Assembly: GCA_023444445.1 (NCBI GenBank)
Contig: JAEXMK010000169.1
Coordinates: 1 to 19,989 of the forward strand
Direction: 5' to 3'
From: Pseudomonadota bacterium
Lineage (GTDB): Bacteria > Pseudomonadota > Alphaproteobacteria > Rhizobiales > Rhizobiaceae
DNA: 19,989 nt
Both the position numbers and the translations under genes were made by a program. The notes under the pieces were generated by a model that was given only the letters and a program-made list of their open reading frames with translations, made no database searches and was not told the DNA's origin. Each line of letters begins with the position of its first letter. The first letter of the stretch is position 1. This document shows, one piece after another, positions 1 to 6,325 of this stretch.

Positions 1-84
1 CAATACATCGCTGTTCTGGGCGCATTTATGCGCCACGACCTGTGCTACGCCACCGGCGCCGATGATCAGAACGTTCTTCTTCAT
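1..84 (-). CDS. Carboxynorspermidine synthase / saccharopine dehydrogenase-like protein, N-terminal part only
   Basis: Only the first 28 codons lie in the window; the gene runs off the left edge. The N-terminus reads MKKNVLIIGAGGVAQVVAHK, a Rossmann nucleotide-binding start with the glycine motif GAGGVA, as in saccharopine dehydrogenase family proteins. A strong AAGGAGG lies about 11 nt before the ATG. It sits 59 bp downstream of nspC on the same strand. From family knowledge, such a dehydrogenase next to NspC condenses aspartate semialdehyde with putrescine or diaminopropane to give the carboxy-polyamine that NspC decarboxylates. The family call rests on a short N-terminus plus this neighbour. 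A lysine-pathway saccharopine dehydrogenase is the alternative, but the nspC context makes it less likely. Confidence 0.8.
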   Translation of the reverse strand, partial: MKKNVLIIGAGGVAQVVAHKCAQNSDVL

Positions 85-143
85 TTCAGGTGATGCCTCC
101 TTTTCCCCGCAGGGATGAGCTTCGTTGATGTTAAAAACAGGGT

Positions 144-1241
144 TTAAGACAGGCTTTGCTCGAAATCGGCAAAGTCGAATTCACGAACGGCGCGGATGGT
201 GCCGTCGAGTTCCTTGATGGCGATCGCCGGCATCTTCACGCCGTTGAACCAGTTCTTCTTGACCATGGTGTACCCCGCCGTGTCCTGGAAGGAGATGCGG
301 TCGCCAACCTTCAACTCCTTGTCGAAGCGGAAATCGCCGAAAATATCGCCGGCGAGGCAGGACTTGCCGCAGACCATATAGGGATGTTCACCCTCGTTCG
401 GCGAAACCTTGGCACTCTCACGATAGATCAGCAGATCGAGCATATGCGCTTCGATGGAGCTGTCGACGATGGCGAGGTTCTTGCCGTTAAACAGCGTGTC
501 GAGAACCGTCACTTCGAGCGTCGTGCTCTTCGTGATCGAGGCTTCGCCCGGCTCCAGATAGACCTGCACGCCATATTTTTCGGAGAATGCCCGCAGACGG
601 TCGCAGAACTGGTCGAGCGGATAATTGTCACCGGTAAAGTGGATACCGCCGCCAAGGCTCACCCACTCAGCACGCGATAGCAGCGATGCGAACTTTTCCT
701 CAATCTGGGTCAACATGCGGTCAAACAGAGAGAAATCGCCGTTTTCGCAGTTATTGTGGATCATGAAACCGGAAATGCGGTCCATGACCTTTTCAACCTT
801 GGCCACATCCCATTCGCCGAGACGGCTGAAGGGACGTGCGGGGTCAGCAAGGTCGAAGCTCGAAGAGCTAACCTGTGGGTTGAGGCGCAGGCCACGGGTG
901 ATCCCGGAGGCCTTGTCCGCAAAACGCTCAAGCTGGCTGATGGAATTGAAGATGATCTTGTCCGCGTTGGAGATCACCTCGTCGATTTCGTAATCGGCAT
1001 AGGCAACGGAATAGGCGTGGGTTTCACCACCGAATTTCTCGCGGCCGAGACGCACCTCATAAAGCGACGACGAGGTGGTGCCGTCCATATATTGCGACAT
1101 GAAATCGAATACGGACCATGTGGCGAAGCACTTCAGCGCCAGCAGCGCCTTGGCGCCGGATTTTTCCCGCACATAGGCAATCTTCTCCATGTTGCGGAGA
1201 AGTTTTGTCTTGTCGATGAGGTAATAAGGCGTCTGCAGCAT
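144..1241 (-). CDS. nspC: Carboxynorspermidine / carboxyspermidine decarboxylase (PLP fold III)
   Basis: A 365-residue protein of the alanine-racemase-fold PLP decarboxylases, cytosolic. It removes CO2 from carboxyspermidine or carboxynorspermidine to make spermidine or norspermidine. Visible features are the PLP lysine in LLALKCF (Lys37), a glycine-rich phosphate loop SLGGGIHF around residue 195, EPGEA around 231, and a conserved CGKSCLAGD near 290 that holds the active-site cysteine region. The length is typical of NspC. Its partner dehydrogenase starts 59 bp downstream, so the two form the alternative spermidine operon that replaces SpeD/SpeE in many alphaproteobacteria. The start is the first ATG of the frame; the ribosome site before it (GTGAAA) is weak, so expression may be modest or the start slightly uncertain. 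I recognise no promoter upstream. Confidence 0.92.
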   Translation of the reverse strand: MLQTPYYLIDKTKLLRNMEKIAYVREKSGAKALLALKCFATWSVFDFMSQYMDGTTSSSLYEVRLGREKFGGETHAYSVAYADYEIDEVISNADKIIFNSISQLERFADKASGITRGLRLNPQVSSSSFDLADPARPFSRLGEWDVAKVEKVMDRISGFMIHNNCENGDFSLFDRMLTQIEEKFASLLSRAEWVSLGGGIHFTGDNYPLDQFCDRLRAFSEKYGVQVYLEPGEASITKSTTLEVTVLDTLFNGKNLAIVDSSIEAHMLDLLIYRESAKVSPNEGEHPYMVCGKSCLAGDIFGDFRFDKELKVGDRISFQDTAGYTMVKKNWFNGVKMPAIAIKELDGTIRAVREFDFADFEQSLS

Positions 1242-1388
1242 GGCGTTTCACATATTGATTGAAGTCAAGGTCGGTCTTGGATGATGGGCCTTATATGATG
1301 CTTGTGACAGGAAAACAAATGTCCGGGCCCGAATTCCCGGAAAAATGCCCGGCGCACCATCATGGTGGAACAAAACGCATAACGTTAC

Positions 1389-1413
1389 GGAACCAAGCGC
1401 CTGTCGGCGCGTT
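1389..1413 (+). promoter_or_regulatory. EcfG-type promoter for the DUF883 / YqjE-like operon
   Basis: GGAAC (1389-1393), a 16-nt spacer, then CGTT (1410-1413) is a perfect match to the alphaproteobacterial general stress sigma factor consensus. It points at the DUF883 gene starting at 1522, giving a leader of about 100 nt. An 8-bp inverted repeat (1398-1405 with 1423-1430) overlaps the spacer and flanks the -10. Confidence 0.75.
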
Positions 1414-1521
1414 TCAATCGCGGACAGGCGGGTTGTTTCTGCCGCCGCAACGGGAGTCAAGCGGCGATAGGCTTTGACATATCGCCATCTCCATCAACGA
1501 TGTTCAGGAAGGACTTCACTC

Positions 1522-1866
1522 ATGGCAAGCGTGCGTAGCAGCGTTAATGACAAGATCCAGCAATCCCTCGAAAGTGGTGATGCAGCCGATGTGGCCGCAC
1601 AGCTCTCCCAGCTTCGCGAAGACCTGGCAAATCTTGCCAAGAGCGTAAAGGCGCTTGGCGTGGGTGCTTCATACGAGCTGAAGGCCCAGGCGGCGCGGGT
1701 TGCCGACGACGCCCTTTCCGCGTCGAGCGACATGGCTGACACCGTACGCAACGAAATTTCCACGCTGAATGACAATCTGACGGATCAGGTTCAGAAGAAC
1801 CCCCTTCAGTCGCTCGGCATCGCCGTAGGCGTCGGTTTTGTTCTTGCACTCCTGACGCGTCGATAA
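1522..1866 (+). CDS. DUF883 family (YqjD/ElaB-like) membrane-anchored stress protein
   Basis: A 114-residue small protein. The start at 1522 (MASVRSS) is chosen because AGGAAGGA ends 8 nt upstream; an upstream in-frame start at 1474 has no such site. Residues 1-90 are polar, alanine- and glutamine-rich helix likely to form a coiled coil. Residues 94-114 form a C-terminal tail anchor with small residues (IAVGVGF) that ends in two arginines. This is the layout of E. coli YqjD and ElaB, inner-membrane proteins that bind ribosomes in stationary phase; that role is family knowledge, not shown here. It is the first gene of a pair with the 1871 gene, under an EcfG-type promoter, so it is probably induced by general stress. 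Confidence 0.85.
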   Translation: MASVRSSVNDKIQQSLESGDAADVAAQLSQLREDLANLAKSVKALGVGASYELKAQAARVADDALSASSDMADTVRNEISTLNDNLTDQVQKNPLQSLGIAVGVGFVLALLTRR

Positions 1867-1870
1867 GCTC

Positions 1871-2308
1871 ATGCTCGAGGCATTGCTGGTCTATCTGGGG
1901 GAGACCCAGCGAGAAGGACGGGTCGTTACGAGACGACTTCGCTCCGTCATCATGCTTTCAGTGCTGGCAGGGATATTTTTCCTGATAGCTTTCGTCGCAG
2001 CGGTCGTTGCGGGTTCGATCTATCTTGCACGCCACGTCGGAGCTGGACCCGCAGCGCTGGTCGTCGCGGGATCGGCCTTCCTGCTCGGCGTTATTATGCT
2101 GGTGGCGCTCGCCATCATCAAACGCCCAAGGGTTTACGCGACCAGACCGATAACACCACTTACAGCCGCGGCACCGTTGGCGGCGGGCCCGCTCGCTCTG
2201 CAATCTTTGCTTTCGCTCGCCATCCAGGCACGTCCTTACGCGACACTTGCCGTCGCGGTGGCGGCTGGTTTTCTCGCGACAAGAGTGAGTACAAAAAAGA
2301 CCAAGTAA
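1871..2308 (+). CDS. YqjE-like membrane protein (phage holin superfamily III / PF07332-like)
   Basis: A 145-residue integral membrane protein starting 4 nt after the DUF883 stop, so the two are probably one transcript. It has a short amphipathic N-terminus (about 1-28), two hydrophobic helices (about 29-55 and 62-85) joined by a short turn, a linker, and a third hydrophobic segment (about 120-138) followed by a basic tail ending KKTK. The two-helix core resembles the PF07332 family, whose bacterial members such as YqjE are not phage lysis proteins. The third segment resembles the DUF883 tail anchor. The ribosome site is weak, which fits translational coupling to the gene before it. The membrane topology is clear; the exact family is a recognition by eye. 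Confidence 0.75.
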   Translation: MLEALLVYLGETQREGRVVTRRLRSVIMLSVLAGIFFLIAFVAAVVAGSIYLARHVGAGPAALVVAGSAFLLGVIMLVALAIIKRPRVYATRPITPLTAAAPLAAGPLALQSLLSLAIQARPYATLAVAVAAGFLATRVSTKKTK

Positions 2309-2331
2309 CTTCTTGGCAGCCTCACAAGACC

Positions 2332-2368
2332 AACCGCGCCTCCAGGCCATGGATGCGCGGTTTTTTTT
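2332..2368 (+). terminator. Rho-independent terminator after the YqjD/YqjE-like pair
   Basis: An 8-bp stem pairs AACCGCGC (2332-2339) with GCGCGGTT (2355-2362), followed by a run of eight T (2361-2368). It closes the stress pair before galE. The rest of the gap to galE (2369-2479) holds no promoter I can name with confidence. Confidence 0.85.
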
Positions 2369-2479
2369 ATGTTACCCGCGAAGGATAGATTGGCTGATGG
2401 CACCCTGCGCCACGCCGCCCTTATTTGAACAAAGTGACATAGAGTCTCGGCGCGTCCGTAATTTTCTGAAAGGCAATTG

Positions 2480-3463
2480 ATGAAGAAGAAAGTCCTTGTC
2501 GTCGGCGGTGCCGGCTATATCGGTTCGCACACCTGCCTACTCCTGTCCGAGCGGGGATATGAACCTGTTGTTTTCGATAATCTGTCCAACGGGCACGAGG
2601 AATTCGTCCGCTGGGGGCCTTTCGAACAGGGCGATATTCGCGACCGGGCGCGGCTGGACGAGGTCTTCGCCAAGCACCGGCCGGAGGCCGTTCTTCACTT
2701 CGCCGCGCTGATTGAAGTCGGTGAATCGGTCAAGCAGCCCGTGGCTTTCTATGACAATAACGTCATCGGTTCGCTCAACCTGCTTTCCGCCGCCATAGAT
2801 GCCGGCGTCACCTCATTCGTCTTCTCCTCCACCTGCGCCACTTACGGATTGCCGGAACAGGTGCCAATCGACGAGACGCATCGGCAGGCGCCGATCAACC
2901 CCTATGGCCGCACCAAATGGGTGGTAGAACAGGCGTTGAAGGATTACAGCACCTATAAGGGTCTGCGCTCGGTAATGCTGCGCTATTTCAACGCCGCGGG
3001 CGCGGATTTCGAAGGCCGCATCGGCGAATGGCACAAGCCAGAAACCCACGCGATCCCGCTTGCCATAGAGGCCGCACTCGGCCGGCGTCAGGGTTTCAAG
3101 GTGTTCGGCACGGATTATGACACCCGCGACGGCACCTGCGTGCGCGACTATATTCACATTCTCGATCTTGCCGATGCGCATGTGCGGGCGGTGGACTACC
3201 TGCTGGATGGCGGCGAGACTGTAGAACTCAATCTCGGCACCGGCACTGGTACGACGGTGAAGGAGTTGCTGGCGGCGATATCGGAAGTTTCCGGCCGCCC
3301 CTTCCCCGTCGAATACACCGAGCGACGTGACGGGGATTCCACAACCCTGGTGGCCAATAACGATAAGGCACGGGAAGTTTTGGGCTGGCAACCGCGTTAC
3401 ACCCTGCACGATATCATCAAATCTGCCTGGGCGTGGCATTCCTCCCGCAACGCTGGCGACTGA
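2480..3463 (+). CDS. galE: UDP-glucose 4-epimerase
   Basis: A 327-residue short-chain dehydrogenase/reductase of the extended type that interconverts UDP-glucose and UDP-galactose with bound NAD. Visible are the Rossmann motif GGAGYIG (residues 9-15), the active-site SST (116-118) and the catalytic YGRTK (Tyr142, Lys146). A C-terminal substrate-binding part contains RDGDSTTLVANNDKA, typical of GalE. The ATG at 2480 is preferred over a TTG one codon earlier, because GAAAGG lies 6 nt upstream. In rhizobia and agrobacteria the equivalent gene is often called exoB and supplies UDP-galactose for succinoglycan and lipopolysaccharide. It stands alone here, between two opposed stress genes. Confidence 0.95.
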   Translation: MKKKVLVVGGAGYIGSHTCLLLSERGYEPVVFDNLSNGHEEFVRWGPFEQGDIRDRARLDEVFAKHRPEAVLHFAALIEVGESVKQPVAFYDNNVIGSLNLLSAAIDAGVTSFVFSSTCATYGLPEQVPIDETHRQAPINPYGRTKWVVEQALKDYSTYKGLRSVMLRYFNAAGADFEGRIGEWHKPETHAIPLAIEAALGRRQGFKVFGTDYDTRDGTCVRDYIHILDLADAHVRAVDYLLDGGETVELNLGTGTGTTVKELLAAISEVSGRPFPVEYTERRDGDSTTLVANNDKAREVLGWQPRYTLHDIIKSAWAWHSSRNAGD

Positions 3464-3467
3464 CGAC

Positions 3468-3498
3468 AAAAAAGGCACCGACCCTCAGGTCGGTGCCT
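3468..3498 (-). terminator. Rho-independent terminator for the PRC-barrel gene (shared with galE end)
   Basis: A perfect 11-bp stem (3473-3483 with 3488-3498, 4-nt loop) starts 9 nt after the galE stop. Read on the minus strand it is followed by six T, so it terminates the PRC-barrel transcript. On the plus strand it has no T run and could at most protect the galE 3' end. Confidence 0.85.
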
Positions 3499-3552
3499 CG
3501 CGCGGGGCGGCTCATTCAAGCCTGCCTCGCTCCTGCCTCCCAGGTATCCGCA

Positions 3553-4116
3553 TTAGGGCTTGGTGGCAGAGGTTGTGGTGCCATCAGGCGTAGCCGGTGC
3601 AGCAGCATTCTGCTCGCTTGCTTTCTGTTCAAGTGTCTTGAACTCCGGCGCTGCCTTTAGCGTTTCAGCCGTTTCGGTCGTGGTCAGACGAATGGTGCCG
3701 TCCTCGACGTTGCGGGTCATCGTAATCTTGTCCATGGGAACGGCAACGTCCTTTGCGCCAATGCCCAGGAACCCGCCAACGCCAATCACGGCTGCAACAA
3801 GACCACCATCCTGTTCCATGATGAGGTTTGTGACGTTACCGATGCTTTCATCCGCACCGGTATAGACAGACTTGCCGATATAGTCGTTGGCGCTGACCTG
3901 ATTTTCAGCCTGCTGGGTGATGTACGCACCGCCTGTCGACGTGGCCGCGCTATCGGCTGCCGTCGGAGCAGTCGGCGTCATCGGCGTTGCGGGCTCGGTC
4001 TGTGTGCTTGGGCTTGCCGGTGCAGGCTGTGTCGTTCCCTGAGCGATGGCGAGCGGCGCGAAAGCGGTCGTACCCATCAGTGCGGCGGTGAAAATAGTCG
4101 CGAATTTCTTGGTCAT
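3553..4116 (-). CDS. Exported PRC-barrel domain protein
   Basis: A 187-residue protein with a Sec signal peptide (MTKKF then a hydrophobic core, predicted cut near AIA-QG at residue 26). A proline/threonine/alanine-rich low-complexity linker (about 27-62) precedes a PRC-barrel (about 75-150: YIGKSVYTGADESIGNV, then VPMDKI), and the tail is Thr/Ala/Pro-rich. The PRC-barrel is a small beta-barrel found in photosynthetic reaction centre H subunits, RimM and many alphaproteobacterial envelope proteins; no enzymatic role can be read here. The start has GGAAGG upstream at good spacing. It is transcribed away from the HWE kinase at 4353, has its own EcfG-type promoter and a strong terminator, and so is a single-gene stress unit in the periplasm. 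Confidence 0.85.
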   Translation of the reverse strand: MTKKFATIFTAALMGTTAFAPLAIAQGTTQPAPASPSTQTEPATPMTPTAPTAADSAATSTGGAYITQQAENQVSANDYIGKSVYTGADESIGNVTNLIMEQDGGLVAAVIGVGGFLGIGAKDVAVPMDKITMTRNVEDGTIRLTTTETAETLKAAPEFKTLEQKASEQNAAAPATPDGTTTSATKP

Positions 4117-4193
4117 TTTCGTACCTTCCTTTCATCGTTCACAACTGGCCGGCGGTAATATTTCCTCCCGCTTCTCGACCGGTTCGATTGGCA

Positions 4194-4219
4194 AACGGCA
4201 TGGTTGTTAGAATAGTTCC
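4194..4219 (-). promoter_or_regulatory. EcfG-type promoter for the PRC-barrel gene
   Basis: On the minus strand GGAAC (4219-4215), a 17-nt spacer and CGTT (4197-4194) match the general stress sigma consensus exactly. The start codon lies about 78 nt downstream. Confidence 0.75.
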
Positions 4220-4352
4220 GATTTTTTCGATCACGGCTTCGGGAGATACCGTGAACCACAACAACCAAAGGTGAAAAATCAGCCATTGCTAACAGAGGAC
4301 AGCGCGCTATTATTCCTGCTGTAACAATGCCATAACTGCCGGAGTTTATTAT

Positions 4353-6071
4353 ATGCCTCCACCCGGCAACAGACTGAAAGACATGTTCTCGACTTTGCGT
4401 CGGCGCAGCGGAAATTTTTTCCCCACGGCTTCCATCGGCACGTATCTGGTGGTGATGGCAACCGTTATCACGTTGCCGCTCATCCTTTTCGTCGGCTATC
4501 TCATGCTGCGCCTCGAGGCAGAAAAACGCGACGACTTGCAGCGGGAAACCATCGAGGACGTGCGGGTGGTCTCCCGCAACATCGACCGTCGCCTTCAGGA
4601 AATCTCCACGTCACTCAATCTCCTGTCGCAATTCCCCGAGCTTGAGAGTGGCAACCTCGCAGCGTTTCAGGGACGCGTTGCCGAAAGCCTTAAACGGGAG
4701 GGCCTTTTTGCCCTTCTCGTCACCAAGGATGGTCAGCAGCGCCTTAACACGCGCGTTCCCTACGGCGAACCGATGAGCAACGTGCCTGCTGAAGCACACC
4801 TGGCCAAAGCGATTGACTCCCGCCGCATCACCGTCTCTGACCTGTTTTTTGGTTCCACCAGCAAGGAATGGGTATTCAATGTTACCTTGCCGCTCGATCC
4901 GGACCTGAGATCGGCTGGAGACGCCTTGATACTGACGCAGAATGCAAGTGATCTCGGCCGCCTTATTCCAACGGAAAACCTGCCTCGCCACTGGGCGGTC
5001 GCCATCATTGATGGCACCAACCGCGTTGTTGTTTCCAGCGAACCCGATCAGGTTCAGGTCGGGCAGCCGTTCATGTCCCCGGAAATCCTTTCGCAAATGC
5101 AGGCCTTCAGCGGCAATTTCTTCGACGGCAAGGGAAATCTCTACGCCTACGCACAACTGCCGGGTTGGCAATGGAAGACGGTGATGTGGGGACCGCTCGC
5201 CGCAAGCCAGGCGGCGCTGATCGACACCTGGCGGCAGATGATGATCGGCAGTCTTGTGCTGGTGCTGATCGCCATCGGCGGCGCCTATCTCGTCGGCCGG
5301 CAATTGCGCAGCTCCATCCGCGATCTCACCCACATGGCCGAGCGAATCGGTGAAGGCGAGATCGTGGCACCCGTCGATACCAAGATAAAGGAGGCGAACC
5401 AGGTCGCCATCGCCCTCTCCAACGCCTCCTTCGACAGAAGCCAGTCGGAGGAGCGTTTGCAGCTGCTTCTGCACGAACTGGTGCACCGTTCCAAAAACAT
5501 TCTGACCCTGGTTCAGGCGATGATACGGCAGCTGGGCCGCGAGAATAAGAGCATTCCGGAATTCCAGAAAGAGGTGGACCACCGCCTGCGCGGCCTTGGA
5601 ATGTCGATCCGCGCTCTTGCGGAAGTTCAATGGCAGGGCCTGCCGATCCGCAAGCTGATCGAAACCCATCTCGATGTTTTCGGCACGGTGGCGGAACGCT
5701 TCAGACTGGAAGGCGACGATTTCATGCTGTCTCCTGAAGCGGCACAGAACTTCGGGCTCGTGGTGCATGAGCTGACGACGAATTCCATCAAATATGGCGC
5801 ACTTTCGGTTCCGCCAGGAAAAATAACCGTCAGCTGGAAAGCGCTCGAAAAAGACGGCCGGCAGATGCTCCATCTCATCTGGACGGAGACAGGCGGGCCG
5901 CCCGCAACCGAGCCGAGTCGCAAGGGCTTCGGCACCACGGTCATCAAACGCCACGCGGAAGGCGCGTTCGGCGGGAACGTCATAACCCAGTATCGCGAGA
6001 CCGGCTTCGAATGGTCGCTGGAAGCGCCGATGCGCTATTTCATCCCAAAGCGACCCGAGCAGACACACTAA
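4353..6071 (+). CDS. Membrane-bound HWE-family sensor histidine kinase with HAMP domain
   Basis: A 572-residue inner-membrane kinase. A transmembrane helix at about 28-50 and a second at about 295-315 enclose an extracytoplasmic sensor of roughly 245 residues, probably a Cache-type fold. A HAMP-like linker follows (about 315-360, LTHMAERIGEGE), then an HWE kinase core: phospho-accepting His378 in ELVHRSKN, the N box ELTTNSIKYGALS, the diagnostic W-x-E as WTETGGPP, and a G box GFGTTVIKRHAEG. HWE kinases commonly phosphorylate PhyR-type regulators, so the nearby phyR is the plausible partner; that link is inference. The start at 4353 has GGAG 8 nt upstream. I see no EcfG-type promoter in front of it, unlike the second kinase. 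The ligand cannot be read from the sequence. Confidence 0.9.
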   Translation: MPPPGNRLKDMFSTLRRRSGNFFPTASIGTYLVVMATVITLPLILFVGYLMLRLEAEKRDDLQRETIEDVRVVSRNIDRRLQEISTSLNLLSQFPELESGNLAAFQGRVAESLKREGLFALLVTKDGQQRLNTRVPYGEPMSNVPAEAHLAKAIDSRRITVSDLFFGSTSKEWVFNVTLPLDPDLRSAGDALILTQNASDLGRLIPTENLPRHWAVAIIDGTNRVVVSSEPDQVQVGQPFMSPEILSQMQAFSGNFFDGKGNLYAYAQLPGWQWKTVMWGPLAASQAALIDTWRQMMIGSLVLVLIAIGGAYLVGRQLRSSIRDLTHMAERIGEGEIVAPVDTKIKEANQVAIALSNASFDRSQSEERLQLLLHELVHRSKNILTLVQAMIRQLGRENKSIPEFQKEVDHRLRGLGMSIRALAEVQWQGLPIRKLIETHLDVFGTVAERFRLEGDDFMLSPEAAQNFGLVVHELTTNSIKYGALSVPPGKITVSWKALEKDGRQMLHLIWTETGGPPATEPSRKGFGTTVIKRHAEGAFGGNVITQYRETGFEWSLEAPMRYFIPKRPEQTH

Positions 6072-6127
6072 GGCTCCTGCACCCGACAGCTAAAATTTGG
6101 CGATTATCAAAAAAAATGCATGTCGCG

Positions 6128-6152
6128 GGAACCGAACGCTTCGGCGTGCATT
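6128..6152 (+). promoter_or_regulatory. Near-consensus EcfG-type promoter in front of a candidate small RNA
   Basis: GGAAC (6128-6132), a 16-nt spacer, then CATT (6149-6152), one base away from CGTT. The octamer GCATTCTT sits at exactly the same distance from GGAAC in the nepR promoter. No protein gene follows on this strand before 8344. Confidence 0.5.
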
Positions 6153-6157
6153 CTTAC

Positions 6158-6274
6158 TGCAGGCCAAGCAATTCCCCCGTCCCCGCCTGAAGCTTGGTCT
6201 GAATATAAACGGGTTTCACCCCTGAAAACCCGTGATAAAAATAGCACGGCTCTCCCATGGGCCGTGCTTTTTTT
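6158..6274 (+). ncRNA. Candidate stress-induced small RNA with three C-rich hairpin loops
   Basis: About 115 nt between the membrane kinase and the convergent second kinase, with promoter and terminator but no convincing reading frame. Stem 1 pairs CCAAGC (6164-6169) with GCTTGG (6192-6197) around a 22-nt loop containing CCCCCGTCCCC. Stem 2 pairs ACGGGTTT (6209-6216) with AAACCCGT (6226-6233) around CACCCCTGA. Stem 3 is the terminator, whose loop exposes TCCCAT. C-rich loops that could pair with Shine-Dalgarno sequences are a known feature of alphaproteobacterial small RNAs such as the alpha-r14 family and Caulobacter GsrN; I do not recognise this one as a member of either. The 5' end is inferred from the promoter. 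It could instead be a processed 3' UTR of the upstream kinase. Confidence 0.55.
6243..6274 (+). terminator. Strong Rho-independent terminator, possibly bidirectional
   Basis: AGCACGGC (6243-6250) pairs with GCCGTGCT (6261-6268), followed by seven T (6268-6274). On the minus strand the same stem is followed by ATTTTTA, so it may also end the convergent kinase transcript, whose stop codon is at 6326. Confidence 0.85.
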
Positions 6275-6325
6275 GTCTCGGGCTTGGAAACGGTGCGTGG
6301 CACCATTCACGCTGGCCGTCCCTTT

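Noticed and set aside
1318..1350. GC-rich partial repeats (CCGGG / CCCGG) upstream of nspC, as a riboswitch or attenuator
   Set aside because: The pairing is short and ambiguous, and I can match it to no known leader class.
1871..2308. Phage holin or prophage remnant
   Set aside because: The protein resembles a family named after holins, but there are no lysis, capsid or integrase genes nearby and it pairs with a DUF883 stress gene.
4611..6068. 485-codon minus-strand frame antisense to the membrane kinase
   Set aside because: Shadow of high-GC codon bias: the plus frame carries clear kinase motifs, while this frame has histidine/arginine-rich text with no domain.
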